A DNA stretch of 64,000 bases from Brachypterus glaber (Eukaryota; Arthropoda; Insecta; Coleoptera; Kateretidae), in the NCBI GenBank assembly GCA_958510825.1, contig OY294048.1, forward strand, positions 24,597,283-24,661,282, read 5' to 3'. The stretch's first letter is position 1. Each line of letters begins with the position of its first letter. The translations under genes and the position numbers were made by a program. Below the pieces are notes generated by a model. That model saw only the letters and a program-made list of their open reading frames with translations, searched no databases and was not told where the DNA came from. This document shows, piece after piece, positions 20,681 to 32,575 of this stretch.

Positions 20681-21676
20681 AAAAATATTGTAAACATTTA
20701 AAAATAATTACCCCCGCGGGGGTGGAGTTAAAATTTTTTCTTTATCAGATTCAGTTTTAGATACCCAAAAAACCCCTATATACAAATTTTCACGAAAATA
20801 TTGTAAACATTTAAAAATAATTACCCCTTTACCCCAGAGGGGGTGGAGTTAAATTTTTTTCGTTATCAGATTAAGTTTTAGCTACACCAAAAACCTATAT
20901 ATACAAATTTTTACGAAAATATTCTAAACATTTAAAAATAATTACCCCCTTACCCCAGAGGGGGTGGAGTTAAATTTTTTTTCGTTTTCAGATTCAGTTT
21001 TAGCTACCCAAATAACCCCTATATACAAATTTTCACAAAAATATTGTAAACATTTAAAAATAATTACCCCCTTACCCCCGCGGGGGTGCAGTTAAATTTT
21101 TTTCGTTATCAGATTCAGTTTTAGATACCCCAAAAACCCCTATATACAAATTTTCACGAAAATATTGCAAACATTTAAATATAATTACCCCCTTACCCCA
21201 GAGGGGGTCGAGTTAATTTTTTTTCGTTATCAGATTCAGTTTTAGCTACCCAAATAACCCCTATATACAAATTTTCACAAAAATATTGTAAACATTTAAA
21301 AATAATTACCCCCTTACCCCCGCGGGGGTGGAGTTAAATTTTTTTCGTTTTCAGATTAAGTTTTAGCTACCCCAAAAGCCCTTATATACCAATTATCACG
21401 AAAATATTGCAAACATTTAAAAATAATTACCCCCTTGGATTTAAAATTTTTTTTGTTATCACATTTAGTTTTAGCTACCTCAAAAACCCCTATAAACAAA
21501 TTTTCACGAAAATATTTTAAATATTTAAAAATAATTACCCCATTACCCCTGCGAGAGTGGAGTAAATTTTTTTTTCGTTATCAGATTCAGTTTTATCTAC
21601 CCCAAAAGCCTTTATATACCAATTTTCAGAAAATATTGTAAACATTTAAAAATAATTGCCCCCTCAGATCAGATTC
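20681..21676. repeat. ~120-bp satellite array, second copy
   Basis: About eight units of the same satellite as at 4712-6064, all in the orientation of that array's larger part. Unit order and variants near the end are the same in both arrays: the unit with CCCAAAAGCCCTTATATACC, the one with ATCACATTTAGTTTTAGC, and the CCCCTGCGAGAGTGG unit. The two arrays are therefore duplicates rather than independent expansions. Confidence 0.9.
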
Positions 21677-22217
21677 AATTTCAAAAAGGGTAATTTTCAG
21701 ATTTTTGTGATTTTTTTTTATTTTCACCATTTGCAAATTTGCCCCCCTTGAAAATAGAGGTGGGCTATTTTCACTAAAAACAATCCCGAGCGAGAACTTT
21801 TGGTAACAAACAAGTCTTTAGCTTAAAGTGTTCTTAAGTTATCTTAGATAACAGACCAACCAACCAACCAAACAATTTTTTTTTGTTTAAAGTTGATTTT
21901 TATGGACATAAACATAAAGTAGTAGTAAATGTTTATTTCCCACCTGGGGGAGGCAAGAGCTATCGACCGAAGTCCTTCTGCTCATATTTTTACAAAATTA
22001 TCTTATATTTTATATGATAAGAAACTATCTAATTAATTTGGAAAAATAAAATAATAATAAATAATAATAAATCTACCTAGCTTTAAATGTATACAAAAAA
22101 GAAAAAAAAAAGAGAAATACTAGATTGTTAGTCAATGTAACTCCGCATAAGTTCGAACACCATCATGGTTAGAAATCTGTATCTCAGTACATTTAGGTTC
22201 CTGGTTTCTGAATAATA
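21677..22217. repeat. Spacer plus block shared with 6088-6411
   Basis: 21892-22217 is practically identical to 6088-6411. Between it and the satellite lies an extra ~205 bp absent from the first copy. That extra piece contains a (CCAA)n stretch next to CTTAAGTTATCTTAGATAAC, read on the minus strand as the TAAC/GATAACTTAAGAAC motif discussed in the findings. Confidence 0.8.
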
Positions 22218-23100
22218 TTAAAGTTAATCTCTCTTTGGGCAAAGTTGGAGGACAGTTCCACAAGTCTTTATTCGATGGGGTTTACTTTGGTTTTTTCATA
22301 GAGCAAGGAATTTGGATTTGGATTTTCAGGATGTTTTATCTTCGTGACTGTTCTAAGGCATGTAGTTTCAGCTACTTAGAGTTTTTTTTGTTCCAGCTCT
22401 GACATGTGTTAATAATAACATGGCATACTCAAGAAGAGGTCTACATATTAATTTATAGATAGATAGTAGCTGTGCTGGTGTTTATACCCTGATTTTTCTA
22501 TGTAAGTGATTTAAAGTGTTTTGCTCTTGTAGTTGCTTTTTTTTGTAACTTCTGACACAAAGTAGTTAAAATTAAGTTTAGAGTCAATCTGTAGTCTTAA
22601 ATATTTTGCATGAGGTCTTGGCAAAATCTTCCAGTTAAGAAGTTTTAGAGTAGGTGAAGTTTCAGTAATTTTATGGTAAAATATTATTCGCTGTGACTTA
22701 TTGGGATTGGGTTTTAATCTCCACTTACTATAACATCTTGACCTCTTTGTCATTAGGGCCTGCAAGCTTGATATTTTCAGTTTAAGATTTTTCTTGTGTA
22801 CCACCAGTGTAGTATCATATGCAAATTGAAGCATATATTCTGTTTTGTCAAAGAAATTGTGGTCTTCATGAAGGTAGTTATAAATGTAAATGTAAATATA
22901 TTATACAAAAGAGGATCCTCGAGGGGTGATCCTAGGTCTGGTATGAATTCTTCGGAGACACTTGTTGACTCTGAACCGTATTTTTCTACCCTGCAGCATG
23001 TCTTTAATAATTTGGATAAAGTTTGGACAATCCATAAGCTTTAACTCAACTTAAAAAACAGCAGACCCTTGTGCCAAACACTAACGCAGACTTTGGTATC
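22218..23100 (-). pseudogene. LINE reverse transcriptase scrap
   Basis: Minus-strand frames give DPLLYNIFTF (end of RT motif B) near 22910, then MLQFAYDTTLVVHKKN at 22834, where the catalytic FADD is changed to FAYD, and KWRLKPNPNKSQRIIF, a typical RT motif D/E region. Frameshifts separate the blocks. No endonuclease or 3' end is seen. It abuts the repeat block ending at 22217. Confidence 0.7.
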
Positions 23101-23520
23101 CACTTGGATGTTTGGTAAACATTAAAAAAAATACAAAAAATAACATTTTTGCACGAATACAAGGCTTTCCCAACAATTTTTGACATAGGAAAATAGTATT
23201 TGTTTAGTAAATACTGCAAAAATCTAGAAAGTTAGGTTAGAATCTTCTTCTTTTTGATTAATTAGTGGCCTTTTTTCATAAAAATAATAACAAAAATATG
23301 AAATTATTTTTTTGCCAACTACAAAAGTTGCTCAACCTGTTCGTGATTAACTTCATGTTTATTCAAATAAAATTGAATTCGAAAACAATGTTGTTTTGTG
23401 TGTACATCGGAATAGCAATTATTGTTTACCGAAAACAATATTGTATTGAAACTTCAAGATATTGAAATTGTTGTCAATATTGAATAGAATTTCAATGGTA
23501 CGTGTGAATAGGCCTGAATA
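23101..23520. other. AT-rich stretch with no recognised feature
   Basis: Only short chance open frames. It ends where the minus-strand PolB relic begins (ATCAGAGTCATCCGATACATG). Confidence 0.5.
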
Positions 23521-25378
23521 TCAGAGTCATCCGATACATGGTTTACATCAAACTCACTAAAATTATCCACCACTTAAAATCACCAAAGGGTAAACTTTGA
23601 CATAGCGTACCCAAAAAGATTATTAACATCCAAATATAAAAGATAATTTGACGGTTTATTTTTATCAAAAATTTTCATATATTTATTATTTGCCTCAGAG
23701 TAACGATTGGAGCATTGACTTATTCCACCCATGATACCTTTTCCTATAAATAAAAGCATATCTAAATTCTGTAATGTTTCTAAGCCAGACTTGGTGTATT
23801 TTAGCATGCAATCTCACGTAAAGCCAGGTAAAGTATAATACCAAGCTGCATCAAGGTCATAAATTTCAAAACACATATTTCGAAGACTTTCGAAAATGTG
23901 GCTTAAAAGCATTATATCTGTTTTTAGATATAGATCAAAGTATTTATCCGAATTTTTAGTGTTAAAATATCGCCATACTTGCTGAGCGTGATTATATTTT
24001 TCATCAGACAATCATTTAATTTGTTATAAAACATTTTTTGGTGGGGTAGATAAGTACAATTTAATTTTTCATATGAATTAATAAAGTCATATGGGAAGAC
24101 ACCCTTTTTAGTTAGCAACTTAAATTGACTGGGGGCAAGTCTAAAAATTGGGATTTTAAATTTTTAAAATCGTGCTTAGTTAAAGTTGATGCCAACTCAT
24201 CTAAGGGGGCAGCCAAAAAATGATAGTAATCAATAAATCGAAATTTAAAATCATTTTTATAATCATATGTATCGCCCTTTGTTAATTGGAAGAAGTTCCA
24301 CTTTACTTAATTTGGCTATATTTTTAATAAGGAAATGTAAATCGTAATTAGAGAGATTATGTCAGACAAGTGGGCAAATGTATTGTTTTAGAAAGTTTAA
24401 ATTTCAGCTCTGATGTACATATCCGCGGAAAGTTCCATCAAAATGACAATGGTCTCTGACAATGTTGTCACCAACATTAAAGGCCAACTCACAAATATGG
24501 CAGTGAGTTTTATCAGCAGAACTGTTATGAATAAAACTGTGCGGTAATGGAAAAAAAAATTATTTTCAATCAATCATGTCAGATATTAGGTCTATTTCAT
24601 TAAGAAACCACTGTCTAGCCCTCGATAAGACTTATAGAATGATAAGCTATCATCATAGGTGCATTTGAAATAAAACCCGATACTATATGCAACATGTTTC
24701 TGATATTGTTGAGTATTTAAAAATATATTTTTTTATTATCAATTAAATCTTGTAATATAATAATAATAGACTCGCTATCACAATAAATAATAAAAGGTAC
24801 CTTCTGTTTAAATACGAAATTTTTAAATTTTATAAATTTATCTGAAGGAAATGATACTTTACATTTATTACTTTTTTCACAGCAAATAGTGTGTTTTTCA
24901 AACTTATTTTTTGTTAATCGTGTTGGCACTACTGAAAAGAACTTCTTAATTAACTGTAGGATGTAGACATTGACAGATATTTTATTTAATTTTTCAAATT
25001 TTTTAATGTCGGCCACTTTTACTGAAAATTCTATCCCAGTAAAATTTAAAATATCCTTCCAGTGTGTGTAAGAGGAGACCCGATAACTATGATGGGCTGC
25101 AGGGTAAAGGACACTAACGATACTACAAGCAAAACATGCATTATAAGTATTTTGCACATTAATGCATGCATCTGTTTGAAATAATTTTAGGTAACTCGAT
25201 AAATGACTTTCCCCCTTTCGCAAACTCATATTTATTTGCGTTAACTTCTAAAAATACTATTTTACTTAAGGCTCACCCTCTATCTTTTAATTGAAATTCC
25301 TCCAATTTAGTTAAAATTTTATCAATTGCATTTTGCTGAAACCAAATTTGAAAATTGGTAATTGGTATATAGCCAATA
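23521..25378 (-). pseudogene. Polinton-type PolB, tandem copy 1
   Basis: Minus-strand copy of the N-terminal and middle part of the polymerase. In protein order: MSLRKGESHLSSYLKLF and INVQNTYNACFACSIVSVLY (25229-25110); ADIKKFEKLNKISVNVYIL (25000); CCEKSNKCKVSF; and VPFIIYCDSES (about 24800), the start of the exonuclease domain. In this copy a 9-bp insertion after the SES codons expands the isoleucine run. Then follow CTYLPHQKMFYNKLNDCLM (24070), YFNTKNSDKYFDLYLKTDIMLLSH (23950, shown in part) and [13 protein letters not shown] (23620). Both ends match copy 2 at 25379-27384, so the two are a tandem duplication. Stops and frameshifts at several points. Confidence 0.8.
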
Positions 25379-27384
25379 TCAGAGTCATCCGATACATGGT
25401 TTACATCAAACTCACTAAAATTATCCACCACTTAAAATCACCAAAGGGTAAACTTTGACATAGCGTACCCAAAAAGATTATTAACATCCAAATATAAAAG
25501 ATAATTTGACGGTTTATTTTTATCAAAATTTTTCATATATTTATTATTTGCCTCAGAGTAACGATTGGAGCATCGACTTATTCCACCCCTGATACCTTTT
25601 CCTATAAATAAAAGCATATCTACATTCTGTAATGTTTCTAAGCCAGACTTGGTGTATTTTAGCATGCAATCTCACTTAAAGCCAGGTAAAGTATAATACC
25701 AAGCTGCATCAAGGTCATAAATTTCAAAACACATATTTCGAAGACTTTCGAAAATGTGGCTTAAAAGCATTATATCCGTTTTTAGATATAGATCAGAGTA
25801 TTTATCCAAATTTTTAGTGTTAAAATATCGCCATACTTGCTGAGCGTGATTATATTTTTCATCAGACATTCATTTAATTTGTTATAAAACATTTTTTGGT
25901 GCGGTAGATAAGTACAATTTAATTTTTCATATGAATTAATAGTCATATGGGAAGACACCCTTTTTAGTTAGCAACTTAAATTGACTGGGGGCGTCTAAAA
26001 ATTGGGATTTTAAATTTTTAAAATCGTGCTTAGTTAAAGTTGATGCCAACTCATCTAAGGGGGCAGCCAAAAAACGATAGTAATCAATAAATCGAAATTT
26101 AAAATCATTTTTATAATCATATGTATCGCCCTTTGTTAATTGGTAGAAGTTCCACTTTACTTAATTTGGCTATATTTTTAATAAGGAAATGTAAATCGTA
26201 ATTAGAGATTATGCCAGACAAGTGGGCAGATGTATTGTTTTAGAAAGTTTAAATTTCAGCTCTGATGTACATATACGCGGAAAGTTCCATCAAAATGACA
26301 ATGGTCTCTGACAATGTTGTCACCAACATTAAAGGCCAACTCACAAATATGGCAGTGAGTTTTATCAGCAGAACTATTATGAATAAAACTGTGCGGTAAT
26401 GGAAAAAAAAAAATATTTTCAATCAATCATGTCAGATATTAGGTCTATTTCATTAAGAAACCACTGTCTAGCCCTCGATAAGACTTATAGAATGATAAGC
26501 TATCATCATAGGTGCATTTGAAATAAAACCCGATACTATATGCAACATGTTTCTGATATTGTTGAGTATTTAAAAATATATTTTTTTTATTATCAATTAA
26601 ATCTTGTAATATAGACTCGCTATCACAATAAATAATAAAAGGTACCTTCTGTTTAAATACGAAATTTTTAAATTTTATAAATTTATCTGAAGGAAATGAT
26701 ACTTTACATTTATTACTTTTTTCACAGCAAATAGTGTGTTTTTCAAACTTATTTTTTGTTAATCGTGTTGGCACTACTGAAAAGAACTTCTTAATTAACT
26801 GTAGGATGTAGACATTGACAGATATTTTATTTAATTTTTCAAATTTTTTAATGTCGGCCACTTTTACTGAAAATTCTATCCCAGTAAAATTTAAAATATC
26901 CTTCCAGTGTGGGTAAGAGGAGACCCGATAACTATGATGGGCTGCAGGGTAAAGGACACTAACGATACTACAAGCAAAACATGCATTATAAGTATTTTGC
27001 ACATTAATGCATGCATCTGTTTGAAATAATTTTAGGTAACTCGATAAATCACTTTCCCCCTTTCGCAAACTCATATTTATTTGCGTTAACTTCTAAAAAT
27101 ACTATTTTACTTAAGGCCCACCCTCTATCTTTTAATTGAAATTCCTCCAATTTAGTTAAAATTTTATCAATTGCATTTTGCTGAAACCAAATTTGAAAAT
27201 TGGTAACTGTATCTATTGTTTGCAAATATTTATAATCATTAATTTCTGGATCAACGCTAACTTTAATAAACTCACCACAAAAAGAAAAATTGACTTTAAT
27301 AAGTGGATGGTTTTTTAAAATATTTAAAATTCTGGGTTTTAAAGGAAAAAAACAATCCTTTAAAAAACTAAAAATATCTATACA
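25379..27384 (-). pseudogene. Polinton-type PolB, tandem copy 2 (longest N-terminus)
   Basis: The same protein as copy 1, reaching further upstream: FSFLKDCFFPLKPRIL (27360), HPLIKVNFSFCGEFIKVSVD (27300) and FQLKDRGWALSKIVFLEVNA (27120). The uninterrupted frame 27074-26445 covers the region before and including the exonuclease start (VPFIIYCDSES). Below 26445 it breaks into frames ending with [13 protein letters not shown] (25490). Overlap with the plus-strand copy (6412-8890) shows all three derive from one gene. The N-terminus runs straight into the inverted repeat that starts near 27385. Confidence 0.8.
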
Positions 27385-29200
27385 CTTAAAACTCCCCAGG
27401 CTTGTAACTCCTTTATTTTTTAAATTATATTAAAGTGCAAGACATCAATTTGTAGATAATTTGATTTTCTTTAAAACAATTAATTATTTTTTTGAAAATA
27501 TTTTCCCTGGAAATTACCTCGAAAGAAATAAAGTGATTTTCTTTGAATATTTTTTTTCCTTAAAGCTTTTAAGAAATCTTTAAAGATACCTAAATAGAGA
27601 ATTTTATTGCCTTTAATTTGATGTATGAACATTAGGATATGATTAATTATTTTTTCAGAAATTTGAAATTTTTTTAATATTTTAGTTTTCGCGTCCGCCT
27701 TGCGTTGTTTCAGGTTATGCCCTTTTCACCACAACTAATTGATTAGTCAAGTACTTAAAAAACTAGGAGTATCAATTACAAACCCAAAAACTAAAGGAAA
27801 ATTTCAAAAAAAAAAAATCTACCCAAAAATCATACGTACTTTCAAATTAATTTTTTTATTAGGTTAGCCTTGGAAGGAAATAATTTTTCTTCTTAATGAC
27901 ATTTGTCATTTTTGTTATCAAATATTATAAAACTTTAATTCTGTTTGTTTTCTAAAATATCAAAGAAATTGCTCTTTTATTTTTTGTGTGTGTTTTGAAA
28001 ATAAGGAGAAAGTAGAAACGTACGCTGCACTGCAAATTGCAAAAGAACGCTCCACAAGCGTGTAAAATATGATATAAAACTGTAAATTTAATAAACATGT
28101 AATTTTGATATTCCAATAACAATTTTTAACAAAAACAAATAATATTAATAATAAATAAAAACATTTTAACAACATATACGTAGGACAACATTTTAACAAA
28201 TAAACAGGTAGATTATCTATCGATTATAATCGATGGATCATAGTTCTTTAACCAATATTAATTTATAAGGGTGATTTATTTCTTTTAAGAATTCTTCTCA
28301 CATAGTTCTTTAACCAATATTAATTTATAAGGGTGATTTATTTCTTTTAAGAATTCTTCTCACTAAGCTATCATTCCACCTATATCTTGTGTATTTATGG
28401 TCAAATCTACGTATGTACATTTTTTTAATAGCTCCCAAAACCAGAGCTGTATTTTGGTCATCTGTAGTCCTTTTTCTTTTATTTCTTTTGATTTCAAAAA
28501 CGAACCATACTCGCCTAAACCGTTTAAACTAAACCATTTAAACTAAACTGTTTAAACTAAACAAAACTATTATAATCTAGAATTCTTTTGTAGTTACAAT
28601 AAAACAGTATTCACTTTCTCCTGATTTGTGAATTGTACGCAAAAAATTAATTATAACATTAATCTCTTCAATATTTTGAAAAACTAAAATACTATTCAAG
28701 TTTTATTTGACAAAAAAAAATCACAAATGTCATTAAGAAGAAAAATTCTTCTTTCCAAGGTTATGTGATAAAATTTTATTTTATTTGAACTTATGTATTC
28801 TTTAGGTAGATTCTTTTTGGCAGAAATTTTCCATTAGTTTTTGGGTTGGTAATTCATTGCTTTTTAGGTACTTCAATATTCAACCAGTGTGGGGTGAAAA
28901 AGGCATAACTTGAATTAACGTAGGACGGACGCGAAAACTATAATATAAAAAAACACGTTTTTTTAAATTAAAATCAATAAAATTCTCTATTTAGGCATCT
29001 ATAAAGATATTTTGGAAACTTTAGGAAAAAAAATATTTAAAGAAAATCACTTTGTTTCTTCCAAAACATTTTCCAGTGAAAATATTTCCAAAAAAGTAAT
29101 TACCTATTCGAAAGAGAATTAAATTTTCTACAATCGATGATTTGCACTTTTCTCTAACTTCAAAAATAACGGAATTACAGGCCTGGAAATTTTAAGTGGC
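27385..29200. mobile_element. 1.8-kb foldback element, arms ~550 bp
   Basis: 27385-27950 and 28640-29200 are inverted repeats. Matching pairs include AAAGTGCAA (27432) with TTGCACTTT (29149), AAAGTGATTTTCTTTGAATA (27530) with its complement at 29035, and TCGCGTCCG (27689) with its complement at 28930. The arms have diverged by roughly a fifth. The core (27960-28600) is AT-rich with no transposase. No target duplication was found at the edges. It could be a non-autonomous foldback element or the terminal repeat pair of a lost Polinton. Confidence 0.7.
28239..28362. repeat. Perfect 62-bp tandem duplication
   Basis: Two identical copies beginning CATAGTTCTTTAACCAATAT and ending AAGAATTCTTCTCA (28239-28300, 28301-28362), inside the core of the foldback element. 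Identity indicates a very recent event. Confidence 0.95.
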
Positions 29201-29231
29201 GCACCCTATATGCTTAATATTTAGTATAACA

Positions 29232-29627
29232 CTATTTCATATACGGCTTGAAAATGCTAAACTTACGTCTTCTCATTATTATTATTACTTCTATTATTCC
29301 ATCAATCTTTCTATTACTTCTGTTTTCTTTTTCATTAACCGGATCTAAACTTAATCCACCCCCAACAACATGATCCTTTTTTAAAAGATTGTTTATTTTA
29401 TTTTTATAATTTTTAAAGTGCGCCATATTTGTCTGCAACTTTTTACTTCCGCCAGCATTAAGATCACAATTAGTTAAAGCTTTTTTGCACAATTTAATTT
29501 GAGCACATATGGTTAGACCATTTTTTTATTTTCAATATCAGCTGTGGATGATAGTAAAGTGAAACCCTTAGCAATTTGTTTTAAAATATTATCAGTTAAA
29601 TTAGCTACAACGTCAGAATTCATTATT
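29232..29627 (-). pseudogene. Unrecognised small protein remnant
   Basis: On the minus strand, ATG at 29625 opens a frame reading MNSDVVANLTDNILKQIAKG and SSTADIENKKMV, which stops. A one-base shift continues with IKLCKKALTNCDLNAGGSKK, HFKNYKNKINNLLKKDHVVG and GGLSLDPVNEKENRSN. The composition is polar, helical and lysine-rich, and the coding look holds across the shift. I do not recognise the family. It lies between two palindromic elements and is cut by the 19-bp repeat at 29641. Confidence 0.4.
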
Positions 29628-29659
29628 ATTAAAAATTATTTTTGAAAATTCTTACCTAA

Positions 29660-31664
29660 AATATTGTATCCATTAAAATTCATAAAAGCACACACTTTAA
29701 AGTTATTATGTTAGATAGTGATATTCTCAAACTGGGATGCTGTATTGGGTTTTCCAACTTCCTTTTCTCCTCGGTAAATTAGAGCATATTTTTCAGTCTC
29801 AATTCAGAATTAAATAAAAATTGATAAAATTCTGAATTTTTGTATAATTATATTTTCGATACCGCTGATTGCGAATATCATAATGAAAAATCTGAAAAAA
29901 AAATTTTGCGCCACTAGGGTGGAACATATTTTATTTTACATTTTCGATTTTGATGAAATTTGGTATGGATGCTTCATTTAAGATCCTTTATATGAATCAA
30001 TACCTAAAGGTCAAAATTTGGTGTAGAGAAAAAGTTAGGGTGGTTCGACTTTTAAGATGTGGTCTTAATTGATCTAAATTAAGCCTTATAATTAGGTTTA
30101 TATTATTTATTACTTACATTTGTTCATAATTAAGCCTCTGAATATGATAAAGTCCATACCAATGAAAAAAATAAAAAAATAGGTCAATTATTGTAATAAT
30201 TGAAGTTTCAAGGTCATGCGCCATATTGCGACAAACAATAATTTTATAGATGAAAGTAGTGTCTTGTTTTATACATATGTATGCTTAAAATCACTATATT
30301 TTATTTTTTTAAATATGTTTAACTCTACCATTAAGACAGTTTAACTTGAGAACAGGAGAAAAAATAGTAATTATCAATTTTAAAAAAAAGCTTAAAATCG
30401 CCCAGGTTTTTTATATGCTTTTTTTTCCCAACATATGGTACTATCAAAATATGAAAAAGAAAGTTTCACGAAATGGCACGTTTTTAAAAAAACTTAATTT
30501 AAATATTTTCATATTTTCCTGATGGAGTAATTTAACTGTTTTGATGCTAGTTTTAATTTTAAAAGGGTTATTTTATGACTATCTTTTAAAATATTAGGTA
30601 ACTAAAAAATTGCCATAAAACTTTCTCACTTTATCCTTTAGTATTTTGATATCTTCAAAATTATTTTGAAGATTCATTTTTTCATCAGGAAAATATGAAA
30701 ATATTTAAATTAAGTTTTTTTTAAAACGTGCCATTTCGTGAAACTTTCTTTTTCATATTTTGATAGTACCATATGTTGGGAAAAAAACGCATATAAAAAA
30801 CCTGGGCGATTTTAAGCTTTTTTTTTAAATTGATAATTACTATTTTTTCTCCTGTTCTCAAGTTAAACTGTCTTAATGGTAGAGTTAAACATATTTTAAA
30901 AATAAAATATAGTGATTTTAAGCATACATAGGTATAAAACAAGACACTACTTTCATCTATAAAATTATTGTTTGTCGCAATATGGCGCATGACCTTGAAA
31001 CTTCAATTATTACAATAATTGACCTATTTTTTTATTTTTTACATTGGTATGGACTTTATCATATTCAGAGGCTTAATTATGAACAAATGTAAGTAATAAA
31101 TAATATAAACCTAATTATAAGGCTTAATTTAGATCAATTAAGACCACATCTTAAAAGTCGAACAACCCTAACTTTTTCTCTACACCAAATTTTGAACTTT
31201 TAGGTATTGATTCATATAAAGGATCTTAAATGAAGCATCCATACCAAATTTCATCAAAATCAAAAATATAAAATAAAATATGTTCCACCCTAGTGGCACA
31301 AAAATTTTTTTTTCAGATTTTTCATTATGATATTCGCAATCAGCGTTATCGAAAATATAAGTATACAAAAATTCAGAATTTTGTCAATTTTTATTTAATT
31401 CTGAACCACTGTGAGCTGGTGCCAACCAAATTTGGAAGTACCCCACTAGCAGAGTTTGAAGATTTTGTTGTTTTTCTTCTACGGCGAGTTACCGACAGCA
31501 TAAAGCCTCAAATTAAGAAATTTGAGACTGAAAAATATGCTCTAATTTACCGAGGAGAAAAGGAACTTGGAAAACCCAATACAGCATCCCAGTTTGAGAA
31601 TATCAATATCTAACATAATAACTTTAAAGTGTGTGCTTTTATGAATTTTAATGGATACAATATT
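29660..31664. mobile_element. 2.0-kb palindromic element flanked by 19-bp direct repeats
   Basis: The termini AATATTGTATCC (29660) and GGATACAATATT (ending 31664) are inverted. Arms 29660-30525 and 30675-31664 are highly similar, with a ~150-bp spacer. TTTGAAAATTCTTACCTAA flanks both sides exactly (29641-29659 and 31665-31683). The right arm holds ~120 bp of coding-like sequence that the left arm lacks, so a smaller palindrome (about 29802-31411, end CAGTGGTTCAGAATTAAAT) is probably nested in a larger one. No transposase inside. Confidence 0.7.
31412..31613 (+). pseudogene. C-terminal fragment of an unidentified protein
   Basis: Reads ELVPTKFGSTPLAEFEDFVV, RRVTDSIKPQIKKFETEKYA and IYRGEKELGKPNTASQFENI, then a stop at 31611. 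An inverted, truncated copy (ETEKYALIYRGEKEVGKP) lies in the left arm near 29780-29705. The conserved stop and reading frame in both arms suggest a real coding source, perhaps a DNA-transposon or Polinton gene. No family recognised. Confidence 0.4.
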
Positions 31665-31689
31665 TTTGAAAATTCTTACCTAATACATT

Positions 31690-32575
31690 GGTATGGACTT
31701 TTTTACCGATAGTAGATACAACTATTCTTCAGATAATTCTCGATAAGGAAAAGAAAACAAAGGAAAAAAATTCTATATACATTAAAAATTTAAATTACAA
31801 AAAACTAAGAAGTATTTTGAAGCGTAAAAAATGGGAGGATATATACCAAGTACCGGACCTAGAAACTGCAACTAAAACTTTTATTAGTACTCTACAACAT
31901 GCAATAACCGAATGTGCTTCCTACAAAAAAATAAAAAATTCCCTTGGGAAGAAAGGAATCGTGCAATCAATTAACACGAAAAATAGGCTTTATCTAGAAA
32001 CAAAAAGGGATCCAAAAAACTTAGCTTTAAAAAATGAATATACACAATATAAAAATAAATTAACTAATATAATAAAAAAAACAAAACGAGAATATTATAA
32101 TAAAAAATTTAACAACGGCCAGGATTCCAAGTCACATTGTAAATGAAATAAAAAATAAAAACACAAAACAGAAGAAAAAAATAGATCTAATTAAAAAAAA
32201 TGGCAAGGATTTCACTCAGGATAAAGACATTGCACATATTTTTAACTCTCACTATATTAATCAAGGAAAGAATTTAGCTGAAAAAATTTCTCAAAAATCA
32301 AATTATAAGCCAAAAAAGAAAAAATATGTAAAAAATTCTTTTTTCATGAAGGCAACAACAGAAAAAGAAATTATCGAAACAGTTAAAAACCTTAAACCAA
32401 AAAAAAGTGTAGGAATTGATGAAATAGATACCGAGACATTAAAAAATATAGTCGAGCTTATAGCGTCACCCTTGACATATATATTTAATAAAATTATAGC
32501 TACTGGGTATTTCCCAACTTCATTTAAAAAAAACATAGTTGTTCCCATTTATAAGAAGGGAGATAAAACTGCTGA
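31690..32575 (+). pseudogene. LINE ORF2 fragment (linker and start of RT)
   Basis: Frame 31688-32146 has a lysine-rich helical linker (YKKLRSILKRKKWEDIYQV and YLETKRDPKNLALKNEYTQY), as between endonuclease and RT of CR1/jockey-like LINEs. After a frameshift near 32140, EIIETVKNLKPKKSVGIDEI and ATGYFPTSFKKNIVVPIYKK are RT motifs 0-1. The sequence ends at IYKKGDKTAEQ, where the palindromic element copy begins (32576). There is no palm domain. Confidence 0.75.
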
